From the NCBI GenBank assembly GCA_026745465.1, contig JACYXH010000781.1, positions 1,901,501 to 1,965,500 on the forward strand: 64,000 nt of DNA. Reading direction: 5' to 3'. Origin of the DNA: Lota lota (taxonomy: Eukaryota; Chordata; Actinopteri; Gadiformes; Lotidae). Below are positions 12,801 to 26,768 of this stretch, in pieces (within the stretch, counting starts at the first letter, position 1; every line of letters starts with the position of its first letter). Position numbers and translations under genes: made by a program. The notes below the pieces were generated by a model, which saw only the letters and a program-made list of their open reading frames with translations, searched no databases and had not been told where the DNA came from.

Positions 12801-15800
12801 TAGTAATCTGAAACCCAGATTACTTTTAAGGGAGAAGAAAGCTCAAACCTATAAAAGGTTTGTTTTAAGATGGCCGCCACCATAGTTTACGTGCACCTAC
12901 TAAACGATGCAACCACACCTCCGGGCGACAGCACCCTCACGCTCCTGCTATGTTTTCCGGTTCAGTTCTGCCACAGTTGAGTGGGTGTGTTGGCGTGTGC
13001 GTCGCATCATGAGCGGCGTGTGTTTTGACCACGGTGTGTGTTTCTTCCCCAGACCACCGCCACTTCTCGCACCACATCCACCGGCCGCTGTCCAAGCTGC
13101 CGCCCGACGGCCGCAGGAAGAAGGGCAGCAAGAAGAGGAAGAAGGAGCGCGACCACAAGGGCAGCGCGGCCGGGCGAGGGGGCATCGAGGAGGGGGAGGA
13201 GGAGGAGGAGGAGGAGGAGGAGGGCCCAGATAGCCACACTTCCCAGTCAGAGACAGAAGGGCCCCAAGACGTGCAGGTAACCCACCCTCTCACCCGTACC
13301 CTCTCACCCTAACCCCCTTACCCCCTGATTAACTATTACTATTTTACTACTACTTAAGAATGCACTCCAAACCCTACTACTGTGACTTTCAACTATGCAC
13401 TTCTTTAACCTTTGACACCTGGGTTGTGGTTTGACCCCTGACCTCTCTGTTCCTATAGTGTTGATCCCCAGGTTGACAGGGTGTTGGTAATTAGTGAAGT
13501 CCTTGACACACACTGGTAACAGAACGGGTCTCTGTGCATATTTTCCTCTCTGAATATTTCATAGCTTTCTCGGTCAGTCAGCTCTCTGTCTCAGGTTGCA
13601 GTGACAATGTGATCTAAATAGGTATGGGGGGGACGACGACAGTGTACTGGTTAGGGTATTCCACTCCCAGCTCAGCTCTACTGAGTACCATCAACATTGT
13701 CCACAGCTTAACCTGTAGTCACCCTAACCCTAGCCCTACCTGCTCCTTAATGACATGGATCTGAATTTATTGTCAGCCACTTTGGATTGAAGAGTCTGAT
13801 AATTGACTAAATAACAAAAACAGGACAAGGTTTGTCCATATGCAAAATGTAACGCTATTTAAAACGTATGCTCCTCATTTCCAACAATACTTATGTTGTA
13901 TGTATGTTCAGTGTATTGGTTTAGTATAAATCCCTAAAGACTTTTTACTATTTATATATTGTTTATTTCTAGACAGTCTACTTCTGTACTTTGTTTTCAT
14001 ATAATAAAGCACTTTCATCTAGTTCATCATGTCATCATTCAAAATATTGTTTTCACATAATTTTCTGGTTCAAGTCCTATCTTATTTCCTGTAATAAACA
14101 CCAAGCCACACCCACACCAAGCCACACCCACACCAAGTCCCACTCACACCAAGCCACACCCACACCAAGTCCCACTCACACCAAGCCACACCCACACCAA
14201 GTCCCACTCACACCAAGCCACACCCACACCAAGTCCCACTCACACCAAACCACACCCACACCAAGTCCCACTCACACCAAGCCACACCCACACCAAGTCC
14301 CACCCACACCAAGCCACACCCACACCAAGCCACACCCACACCAAGCCACACCCACACCAAGCCACACCCACACCAAGTCCCACTCACACCAAGCCACACC
14401 CACACCAAGTCCCACTCACACCAAGCCACACCCACACCAAGCCACACCCACACCAAGTCCCACTCACACCAAGCCACACACCCACCAAGTCCCAATCACA
14501 CCAAGCCACACCCACACCAAGTCCCACTCACACCAAGCCACACCCACACCAAGCCACACCCACATCAAGTCCCACTCACACCAAGCCACATCCACTTACT
14601 TCATCAGGCCCCTCCCATCATCTCCCATTTCCAGCGATTCTTCAACTGTCACTTCGTGTGTTCCTCCATAGTTCTTCGTCTCCGATGAGGACCCCCACCT
14701 GACCCACAGGCCCGACCCCTCAACCACCCCCCAGGTGGTCCGAGACCTGAGCATCGTACCCCAGTCTGGGGTGGGGGGTGAGACTGATGACTCCACCTCA
14801 ACAGAGTGAGTCCTGGAAAACAACCTGGAAACTTTCCTTTCTGTTATGACTGTTTAGTTGTATTCCTGTTTGATTGCTATTCTGACGACTATGGAGGATC
14901 TGTGGGAATCTATGAGCTTGGAATGTTGAAACTGATCTTTGATAGGCTAGAGAGGCTAAGTCCCCCTCCCCTAAGTCCCCTCCTTTCTAATGGTTGATTT
15001 TCAAAGATCTCACCCTAGATTGACAGTAGATTGCATTTGACAGACTGTTATCCGAGCCTTCACTCCCACTGCGTGGGAGTTCAGGCTTTATCATGCCTTA
15101 TCATCATCTTTCTCTACTATTTAAGGACATTTGTACATCTGAAACACGCATCTGCACAAGAACACACGATTCATTCTGTCATTGGGTTTAGGAGGACAGA
15201 AATCTCCCTCTGGTCTCCGTATCCGAGTACCTGCTGTGGCGGTGGTTGCGTAACATTCATGTTCGTCAATTTTGAGAAACGTTGACCCGTCTTCTTGGCG
15301 ACTGCACTCCCATTGGCTGAGAGCCACTCAGAAGCTTGTTTGATTGGCCTCCGGTTACCATGACCCTGGCATGTAGAGGACCTGCTGCGTGTGATCCGAC
15401 CAGACCCAATAACCTCCCCATATATCAGCCGTTGCCATAGAAACCCCCTGTCCTCTGGTACCAGAAGACGGGGTTGGTTGGTCAGTTGGTCTGTTCTAGT
15501 CCCAAGACCGGGTTTAGTCCCTTCCAGAACGTCCGAAATCCCTGGCACATCCTTGGGTACAGAGGACGTGGTGGTGTTTGGGTGGTTGAACTACTTGAAG
15601 GTTCGTCTGGAGTAACCGGGAGGTGTTTTGGGCTGAAGGACTGAAGGATCAAAGACGTTTGTCGTCTTCATTAAAACTGATCCTGAAACCTTGATTTGGT
15701 CAAGGTGGTTTGATGTTTATGGTTCATAGGATTGCTGCCTCTCTTTTTCGTTTACATTTCGTTATTGACATTATCATCCAAAGCGACTTGGATAAGTAAC

Positions 15801-16791
15801 AGCTGGACAGAAAAACCAGGTTAGTCATTTTGTGTTTATTATTTATTAGTGGTAGTGCAAACGCAGTTCAGTTGATGATCACATTTCAAAGTGCTTTCTA
15901 AGTTCTGCTACAATAGCACCGCTCAAATGTAGCTCTACTAGAGCTAAGTAACACAAATCCACTAAAGTGAGAGGTTCCCGGAAGAACATCTCACTTAATA
16001 CCTGTGTTTTAAGTTCTGTTGGTGAAGAGCAACTCCTTCCTCCTCCTTTACTCCTTCCTTCCTCATCCCTCCATCTCTCCCTCCTCTCCTCCTTCCCTCC
16101 CCAGGAAGCCAGAGCCCTCCAGCCCGGCCAGTCCGTCTCTCTTCAAGGCGGGCGCGGACCACGCCCCGCTGGGCCGCGTGTCCTCCACCAGCCGCAGCTA
16201 CGACCTGACGGAGCGTCGCAGGACGGGCAACATGACGGGAGCGGAGCAGGCCAAGTACCAGCGCATCCCCACCGACGAGAGCGAGGCCCAGACCCTGGCC
16301 TCCGCTGACCTGGACGGCATCAAGAGTAAGAGACGGGCACGGATAACATCTGCCTCGGTGTCACACTGTTTTGATTTGAGAGCGCTCCAGGCTCATTCCT
16401 GACCAATCAGGGCTTCTCTTCTCTGATTGGTTCAGGGAATCCAGCTTGCCTGTCAATCGCATTCGTTATCGTCTCAGTGGGGGAGAAACGTAGGGAGGGA
16501 GGTAGCAGAGAGGGAGGGGGGGGCGTCTTTTTGGGTTGTTCATTTTCAAAATCTTGCTCTCTTCTGGGCTCTCTTTCTGTTTACAACTCTCAAATCTTGC
16601 TTACAACACGTTTTAAGTAGCCTGACATCGCCAGACCTATTCGCAAATAAATAAAACATGAGCTTGCACATTTGTCTGGTTCCCAGGCTACCTTTTAAGT
16701 GTAGATGTTGCTATAACCAGTCCTTAACTGAATGATTTTCCTGTATAATATATGTAACTGGCTTAGTTCCCTAACACTGGCACAACTCCAG

Positions 16792-16844
<53 letters not shown>

Positions 16845-19800
16845 TGGGGGGGGGGGGTGCTTTAACGAGCGGCTCTGCGTTTGGTTCCGCCTGCTGGCCC
16901 TCTGACACGTCAGGAGGGGGTGGGTCCAAACCAGATGATTTACGGCCAGTAGCTCCACCCCCTCAGTGGAGAGCGCCGCCCCCCTCGGAGAGCAAGTCAG
17001 ACAGGGACGCTTAATAACATTAGCTGTTCCCCCCCATCAGCTGAGGGCCCTGGAACAGACCCCAGATACAGCCTGCAATAATGAGAGAGAGGGGGGAGAT
17101 GGGATGGAGGTAGAGAGAGCGATGGGATAGAGGGAGAGATGGGATGGGGAGAGTGAAAGGGGGAGAAGGAAGGAAGGATGAGGAGGAAGAGAGGATGAAT
17201 GGATGGATGAGGGATCAGTACTCAGAAGCTTATTAAGGTCTTTATTGGAACCAAGAGGGCAGAGTGAGCCTGATGTCCATCAGGACGTCTCCTATCTGTT
17301 GATTAGCCTGGGAACAGGGCAGCTGGCTGCTGCTCAACAAGCGGTATTATACCTCCACCACCAGCACCACCCACCACCACTGCTTCTTCTCCCCTTTGGT
17401 CCCGGCCCAGCTCTGTCTGACTCCCAGCCTGGCTAACACTCTCTGATGGGTCCACGCCTCGGCGCGGGTCAGCCGCCGGTCAGGTTGCGGGTGTCACATC
17501 GCCACGGCAACAGTGCCAACTTAACCTCCCAACCCCACCTCTAAGCCCAGCCCTCCCTCAAGAGCCTGGTGCCCAACATGGGTCCAGATAAGCCCAGGTT
17601 CTGGCTGGCCCACTCTGTACTTTTCAGGTCCACTGACCAGCGTCTGGTTCCCCCTGAATAGTGAGCATGGAGGTGGTAGTTGACTGATCACTAACTAGAT
17701 GAAGGTTTAAAGAAGGGAAGACACTTTATTGGTACTATAAGCGTTTTTTTGTGTTTATGTTTTCGAGACGGTTTCAGTTTGTATATTTTTTTAAGTGATG
17801 GTTTTGATGAAGAAGTCTAAGAGTTTTTCAGTTCATTATGTTGGCGTCACCACTGTGGAGGCAGGTAAGGGCGCTCTTATTCTGACGGGGGAAACCAGTT
17901 TCCATATCAGTATCCACATGTGCTGTTATTTCTTAGAATTAGACTGCACTGTGATTATATTTGTCAGGGATTATATCGTTGTTTGCAGTATCTGGACAGA
18001 GTTACCAGAACAGAATAGGTTTAGGTGACGATAAGGTTTCTGATCAAATTCTTGGAAAGAAAAGCTAAAGATGGGTCAGATTGTCTCTGTCGTGTTTGAT
18101 TTACATTCGATTTCAACACATTGATTTACATTTTCCTATCTTTCCCTTGTTTTCACTGGGTGGTTCCACCTGCTACATATCATTCCCTATCTCTTAACCC
18201 ACTTCCTATCTGTCCTACGCTCTCCTGTCCATAAAGGCAAAAAAGCCCACCAAATGCCGTCGAAAAATTTAATCACTTGTCCTTTCCTTTTGCAAATGAA
18301 ACGCCACGATAAATGAGTCTTCCCGGCAGCCCCTTCCATCCTCCAAGGCCCCCTGCTGGCTCCCGCCCTCCTAACCCCGGTAATGTGTCCTCTGTTCAGG
18401 CCATCGTTTTGAAGATGTCCCCGGGGTCCGCAGGCACCTGGTCCGGAAGAGCACCAAGGGCCAGGTGGTCCACACAGGGAAGGACCACAAGGAGCCCAGT
18501 ACCCGCAGCCGCAAGCAGGACCATACGCCCCACGAGGTGAGAGCAGAACCAGTAGAACCCAGGGGGGGGGGGGGGCATCCACTACAGCATCCACTGTAGT
18601 GGATATCTAAAAGAAAACCGTTGTGTTTTGTACACGTTTACACCTGTTTCTATTATTGTACGCATCCCTGTCCCTAATGCCATTATTGTCATTTTATCAA
18701 GTTATGTATGCATTCTCCACACTGTAACTACAAAGTGTTATTGTGTGCCACCCTTAACTAGTCTGGACACACTGCTGTAGAGTTTAAGTGTTGCCCTCTG
18801 TCGGTCAGTCTGCAGTCCTTCTCAGGACATGGTGTGTTTGTGTGTGTGTGTTTGACGTAAGAGACGGTTTGTTGGTGAGCAGGTTAAAAAAAAATCTGGG
18901 TTATAATCTGAAAGATATAGAATATATTGCCAAACGTTTTGGGACGCCTGCCTTTACATGCACATGAAGGTTAATGACATCCCATTCTTAATCCGTAGGG
19001 TTTAATATGGAGTCTGCCCACCCTTTGCAGCTATAACAGCTTCAACTCTTCTGGGAAGGCTTTCCACAAGGTTTAGGAGTGTGTTTATGGGAATCTTTGA
19101 CCATTCTTCTCGCATTTGTGAGGTCAGGCACAGATGTTGGATGAGAAGGCCTGGCTCGCAGTCTCCGCTCTAATTCATCCCAAAGGTGTTCTATCGTGTT
19201 GAGGTCAGGACTCAGCAGGCCAGTCAAGTTCCTCCACACCAAACTCACTCATTCATGTCTTTATGGACCTTGCTTTGTGCACTGGTGCACAGTCATGTTA
19301 GAATAGGATCCCCAAACTGTTCCCACAAAGTTGGGAGCATCAAATTGTCCAAAATGTCTTGGTATGCTGAAGCATTAAGCAGTTCCTTTCACTGGAACTA
19401 CGGGGCCAAGTCCAACCCCTGAAAAACAACCCCACACCATAATCCCCCCTCCACCAAACTTTACACTTGGCACAATGCAGTCAGTCAAGTACCGTTCTCC
19501 TGGCAACCGCCAAACCCAGACTCGTCCATCGGATTGCCAGACAGAGAAGCGTGATTCGTCACTCCAGAGAACACGTCTCCACTGATCTAGTGTCCAGTGG
19601 CGGTGTGCTTTACACCACTGCATCCAACGCTTTGCATTGCACTTGGTGATGTAAGGCTTGGATGCAGCTGCTCGGCCTTGGAAACCCATTCCATGAAGCT
19701 CTCTACGCACTGTTCTTGAGCTAATCTGAAGGCCACACGAAGTTTGGAGGTCTGTAGCTATTGACTTTGCAGAAACTTGATGACTTCTGCGCACTGTGCG

Positions 19801-21547
19801 CCTCAGCATGCATTGACATCGCTCTGTGATTTTACGTGGCCTACCACTTCGTGGCTGAGTTTCTGTTGTTCCCAATTGCTTCCACTTTGTTATAATACCA
19901 ATAACAGTTGACCGTGGAATATTTAGTAGTGAGGAAATCTCACGAATGGACTTACTGCACAGGTGGCAACCTATCACGGTACCACGCTCCTGAGAGCGAC
20001 CCATTCTTTCACAAATGTTTGTAGAAGCAGTCTGCATGCCTAGGTGCTTGATTTTATACACCTGTGGCCATGGAAGTGTTTGGAACACCTGAATTCAATG
20101 ATTCGGAGGGGTGTCCCAATACTTCTGGCAATATAGTGTATGTAGGACAGAAAAGTTGATGATGGAAAAATGGCTTTTTGACTTTTTTCATCTTTCTGAC
20201 ACAGCCCTCTCCTCTCCTCTTCTCTCTCCCCTCCTCTCTCCTCCTATCCACTCCTCTCTCCTCTCTTCTCTTCCCCCACCCTCCCTCTCTCCTCAAATCT
20301 TCTCTCCCCTTTCCTCTCTTCTCCTCTCCTCTCTTATCCCCTTTGCTCTCTCCTATCCACTCCCTGTTCCTGTCCTCTCTTCTCTCCGCCTCCCTTCCTC
20401 TTAATCTCCCCTCTTCTCTCCTCCTCTCTCCCCTCCTTTCCTTTCCTCTCTTCTTCTTTTCTTTTTAAACTCTCCTCTCCTCTGGTTTACCTCCTCTATC
20501 TCCTCTTGTTTGGGGATAGGCCAGGGACCGGGACAACATTAAAAATGAATGAGTTACTTCTTTCCTTTCACACACCCAATAGGGAGAGAGAGAGAGAGGA
20601 GGGCGTAGGGATGAGCCCAGGTAACCAAACACTGACCCATGTTTTATTCACATCCAGACACACACACGCACATACGGACACGCACATACGGACACACAAA
20701 CACACATATGGACACGCACATACGGACACTCACACACACGGACAACACACACACATACGGACAACACACACACACACAGACACACACAGACAACACACAG
20801 ACCCACAGGTAAACACAGGTGCGGTCCTCTGTGGGTCTGGGTGTCTGGATCAGCGGTCCTCTGTGTGGGACTGGGTCGCTGGATCAGAAGTGCTCCACCG
20901 TCTCTCTGACCTGTCACCCCCCCCCCCCCAGCCCGTCCCGGTGGTTCTGTACCGCTCAGCGTCACTGCCCGAGGCCCTGCTGTTCTCAGAGCTTCTAATG
21001 ATGCAGCAGCAGAAGGTGAGGCGCCGGACCCCCACACCCAGGCTGTGTGTGGCACGGTCGGGTGATCAGGGCATGGTGTGGGGGCGGCTGCCTGGACGAG
21101 CCTCTGGATGATAACAACACGGGCCGTGAGGAGAGGGGAGGGGGAGAAGGGGAGGACTGGTAGCATGGTGCTATGGAGTGTGGTTGGGTCACAGGGTGGC
21201 TAACAGGTTTGTGGTTGTCGTTGTTTGTTTGTTGTTTAAGCGGTGGTCCTGTGTATATAGTAGAGATGGGTCGGCTTTTGTGTGGTTGTGGTGGTACTGA
21301 CCCAATAAGTGTTGTTGTTGTTGAGCCTGAATAACCTGGAACAGAGTGAAACACGTCGGCTGTCGTTATTTTGATCATATTCACATGCTCTGGGGCTTTT
21401 ACTTTGAAAGGTATTTTCCATGCGCTTCCACAGTAAACAGGGCAGGTCTTTCACTTTGGTGTGTGTGTCTCCTAACCAACTGCTTTCTGACAGCACAAGC
21501 TTGGATGTGCACACTCTCTCACCTATGTCCACTACCACCTCTCACTC

Positions 21548-21599
<52 letters not shown>

Positions 21600-21639
21600 T
21601 CTGTCTTTATCTGCATGTGTTTGTGTCTGTCTTTATCTG

Positions 21640-21687
<48 letters not shown>

Positions 21688-24600
21688 CTCCAGGTGTTTG
21701 TGGAGCTGAATGAGCTCACCATGGACAAGAACCAGGAGATGCAGTGGAAGGAGACTGCGCGCTGGATCAAGTTTGAGGAGGACGTGGAGGAGGAAACGGA
21801 GCGCTGGGGGAAGCCTCACGTTGCCTCGCTCTCCTTCCGATCCCTGCTGGAGCTACGCAAGACCATCTCCCATGGTGAGGAGGAGGAGGAGGAGGAGGAG
21901 GAGGAGGATTGGGGGGGGGGGGGGGGGGGTGAAAGAGGTGAAAGAAGAAGTTGTCCAAGACAGATGGAGAGAGGACGGGAAGGAAAAGCAGAGAGAGAGA
22001 ATGTGTCTACTACTCTGTAGATGTGTTTTGTGCCTTAAGCAAGCATTCTCTCTTTCTATTCTAAATGGTTCCAGGTGCGGTTCTGTTGGACCTGGACCAG
22101 AAGAGTCTCCCTGGCATTGCCCACCAGGTGGTGGAGCAGATGATCATCTCAGACCAAATCAAGGCTGAGGACCGGGCCAATGTCCTGCGGGCACTGCTGC
22201 TGAAACACAGGTAACTAGGCCAGTAACACCCAGACCAGCTAGACCAGGCTCAGTTAGACCATGAGCAGTAACACCAAGACCGGTACGCCTAGGACCAGCT
22301 AGACCAGGCCCAGTTAGACCAGGACCAGTAACACAAAGACCAGTTAGACTAAGACCAGCTAGACCAGGACCAGTAACACCTAGACAAGCTAGACTAGGCC
22401 CAGTTAGACCAGGATCAGTTACACCTAGAGCAGTTAGACCAGGACCTGTTAGACCAGCGCAGGACCAGCTAGACACGTTAGACCATAACCAGGAACACCA
22501 GATCAGGACCACAATTTATAGCACTCGTGTTGTTATTGTCCCAGGTGACACTAAGTGACAAATTATGTAATTTATGCAATCCCTCTTCCTCCTGCTAACT
22601 CTGTCCTCCGTCCCTCCCCCTTCTTATACCTTCTCCCTCCACTTTCACCCTCCCTCCCTCCCTCCACTCTGACCCTCTATCCTTCCCTCCATCCTTCCCT
22701 CCACTTTCACCCTCCATCCCACCCTCCACTCTGACCCTCTATCCTTCCCTCCATCCTTCCCTCCACTTTCACCCTCCATCCCACCCTCCACTCTGACCCT
22801 CTATCCTTCCCTCCATCCTTCCCTCCACTCTCACCCTCCATCCCACCCTCCACTCTGACCCTCTATCCTTCCCTCCACTCTCACCCTCCATCCCACCCTC
22901 CACTCACTCCTCCAGTCATCCGAGCGATGAGAAGGAGCACGCGCCCCACTTCCCCAGGAACATCTCAGCCGCCAGCCTGGGCAGCCTCATCCCCCACCAC
23001 AATCTTCACCACCAGGCCTCCAACCACCACCACCCCCTCCCGGCCGAACCCTCCGTCACAGACCCCCTCATGGGCTCCACCATTGTCCCCGGCGAGGCGG
23101 AGCTACGCATCGACATGGAGAAGAACGACGCGCAGGTGAGTCCAGGGGTTTAGCTTGAATGGGAAAAAGGTTCCTCATTTGGGGAGTTTTTCTTTCTTTG
23201 CACCAAGGGCCTAATTCCCCTAGTGGTGGCCATCTTGGTTCTTAATGCTAGCTGGGTGGGGGAAATTAATGCAAAATTTAGTTTGTTATTACTGTAGTTC
23301 TGATGTCTGCTTGTAGTTTTCTGACTGTAGTTACGTTGTCATCCTGTAGTTTTCTGACTAGTTCTGATGTCTGCTTGTAGTTTTCTGACTGTAGTTCCGT
23401 TGTCTTCCTGTAGTTTTCTGACTGTAGTTCTGATATCTTCCTGTAGTTTTCCCAGATGAAGGAGTCCTCCTTGGGGGCGATGCATCGCTCAAAGTCCAAA
23501 CATGAGCTGAAGCTCCTGGAGAAGATCCCGGAGAACGCTGAAGCCACGGTGGTCCTCGTTGGTCAGTACTCGGTTCTCCTTCTCCTCCTTTAATCCCCTC
23601 GATTCTCCACAGAGAACATCTAGTGTATTTTAGCTGGGTTCAAAGGAGCTGTTTGTTTGAGGATCAGCCAATAGAGACGGTAGCCATGTTGTATTCTTTG
23701 TTAAATCTCTTCACAAGATGTCGGCCTGAGATCATCTAGCCATCCATCTATCAACCTATTTATCCATCCACCTTTCTATTATCCTTCAATCCATCTATCT
23801 ATCTAGCTTTCCATCATCCTTCAACCAATTAGTCCATAGGTGACCATACACATAAACTTCTATCCATTGAGCCACCTACCTTAACAACCTACCATCCATT
23901 CAACCAACAAATCATCCACCATTGTGACCGCATCCATCCAACCGTCCATCCAGCTTATCTAGCCTCCCAACCACACACACATCCATCCATTCATCATTAA
24001 CTCTGCTAGTGTATGTTATGTGCTATGTACTATGATCCATAGTAGTGTACTGAGTGTGTTCTGGTCTGGTTCTCCAGGCAGCGTTGACTTCCTGGAGCAG
24101 CCCACCATGGCGTTTGTGCGGCTGCTGGAGGCAGTGGAGCTGGACTCTGTGCTGGAGGTCCCGGTCCCTGTCCGCTTCCTGTTCGTCCTGCTAGGCCCGC
24201 CCAGCACCAACATGGACTACCACCAGATTGGACGATCCATCTCCACCCTCATGTCTGACAAGGTTGGAGGGGCTTATGAAATCTGAAATCATGCATTTTG
24301 GGTTTATCGATTTTAAGTAGTAGTAGCAACTAGTATTTAGTCCAGACTCCAGTGTGAACCCAGTGTGAACCCAGTGTGAGCCCAGTGTGAACCCAGTGTG
24401 AACCCAGTGTGAGCCCAGTGTGAACCCAGTGTGAACCCAGTGTGAGCCCAGTGTAAACTCAGTGTGAACCTAGTGGGAGCCCACAGTGTGAATCCACAGT
24501 GTGAACCCAGTGTGAAATCAGTGTGAATGCAGTGTGAACCCAGTGTGAACTCCACAGTAGTTCCACCCTGACTCCCCTTCCTCCACCTTGGTCCCGACCA

Positions 24601-26737
24601 GCTCTTCCACGAGGCGGCCTACCTGGCGGACGACAGGCAGGACCTTCTGAACGCCATCAACAGCTTTCTGGACCTCAGCATCGTGCTGCCGCCGTCCGAG
24701 ATGGGAGGAGACGAGCTGCTGCACTCGGTCGCACGCTTCCAGAGAGAGATGCTCCGCAAGAGGGAGGAGCAGGAGGTCAAGCTGCTGGAGCCAAAGAGCA
24801 TGGAGGAAAAGGGTGAGAGTCCGGTCCTCTGAGTCCAGTGTCCACTTGGATACAAGACGGCTATGGGTTGATATTGGATGGTTCAAAAAAAAAATATATG
24901 CAGAAACCTTGTGTTTGTTCACTATGCGTGATGAAATTGTGTTTTGCGGTAGAAACCATTTGACCTAAAATCCGGGATTTCTGAAATCACCCATAACCCA
25001 ATAATCTAGCAAATCGGTTGAGCAAGCATGGTTACTTAGCTAACATATGTACCTATAAATATAAAATGTGTCATGCATTGTATTAGAAAAATACCAGTAA
25101 CATTGTTTTCATAACCCCAACATTTTTTTTGGAGGAACAATCTTCGTTTTCGCTGAATAATTTGGCGGCCCGCCAGCAGTAGTCTCACGTACCACGAGGT
25201 GGCCCTCAACCCCAAGGGTGGGAACCCCTGTGCTGGATGACTAAACAACAACCTGACATGTTTTCTCATCGTTTCCTCCAGAGGCTCTGCTGAAGCCCCC
25301 CAGGAAGGAGGACGACCCCCTGGAGCGAACGGGCCGTCCGTTCGGCGGGCTGATCCGGGACGTACGGCGCCGCTACCCCAAGTACCTGAGCGACTTCAAG
25401 GACGCGCTAAACGTCCAGTGCATGGCCGCTGTCATCTTCATCTACTTCGCGGCTCTCTCCCCCGCCATCACCTTCGGAGGACTGCTGGGTGAGTCTCGAC
25501 ACTTGACACAAACATGTATATTCTTTCTGATGCAATAGAGGCAAGGCAAGGGATTGATTGATTTTTCCAGGGGAGAAGACGGAGGGTCTGATTGGTGTGT
25601 CTGAGCTGATCGTCTCCACGTCGATGCAGGGCATTGTGTTCACTCTGCTGGGGGCCCAGCCCCTCCTGGTGGTGGGCTTCTCAGGACCCATATTGGTGTT
25701 CGAGGAGGCCTTCTACACCGTGAGTACCCTACCCAGGTGCTCTGTTAGCATCGCAACACGTACCAGAGGGGTTTACAGACGGTTTCGACAACTTCCTCAC
25801 TCTGGAGGAAAGCGTTGCTTGATTTTGTAATGATGCATTGTGGGGGATTGTGTTTCCAGTTCTGCAGAGACAACGAGGTGTACTACAAAATGATGTAGTA
25901 GAGTAGAGTGATGCATTGTGGCGGGTTGTGTTTCCAGTTCTGCAAGGCCAACGAAGTGGAGTACTTGACGGGCCGGGTTTGGATCGGCTTCTGGCTCATC
26001 ATCATCGTCACGGTTATGGTGGCGTTCGAGGGCAGCTTCCTGGTCCGCTTCGTCTCCCGCTTCACCCAGGAGATTTTCTCCTTCCTCATCTCCCTCATCT
26101 TCATCTGCGAGACCTTCATCAAGCTTGGCAGGGTATGCTCATCGTCATCATCATCATAATCCTAATGCTCACAGCATACAGCACACCTCACAGCTCTGGG
26201 CCCATTTTAGTCCTCCTGACTGTTTTATCTCCAGCCAGGTTGATGATAATGTGGAGAGGGCTTTTACTTTGTAGCCTGGAATGTTCACCTCTCACTCCTG
26301 ATTACAGGATTTTATTTGTGGGTGCGTGTGTGTTATAGTAGTTGTTGGACGCATTTTAAAACTCAGGGTTCAAACAGTTATGTTTTCATAACGAGGGGTT
26401 ATCTGGAAGCTCGACTGATGAATTATCTCTGATTAGGATCTCTGTGATTGGCTGTGAGTGGTGACTGGGTTCCTGGGTTATCTAATTCAGCAGGAAGACA
26501 GAGCTGTTCTTCTGAGAAATATCTCAATTGTGTGTGTATGTGTGTGTGTGTGTGTGTATTATGTATGTATGTATATATGTCTTTTTTGTCTGTGTGTTTA
26601 TATTTGGTATAAATGGGTATATACTTATATTCTGTATGTGTGTTTATATTCAGTTTAAATGTATATACAGTATATGTATATTATTTATGTATGTTTATAT
26701 TTACATGATGTGTGTATGTGATGATATTCAGTATAAA

Positions 26738-26768
<31 letters not shown>

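Noticed and set aside
13991..14671. 226-codon open frame rich in His, Thr, Pro and Ser
   Set aside because: It is a direct read-through of a 16-base minisatellite in an slc4a2 intron; there is no splice or promoter support.
19375..20088. Active transposase gene
   Set aside because: The catalytic domain is broken by a frame shift and the last acidic residue lies in another frame.
21710..22168. 152-codon Arg-rich frame overlapping slc4a2 exon 7
   Set aside because: It is the wrong frame of a well-supported exon extended through a GAG/G repeat.
25859..25900. Alternative exon 15 start (FCRDNEV)
   Set aside because: Runs into two adjacent stops and has no donor; treated as a decoy from tandem duplication, not as a mutually exclusive exon.
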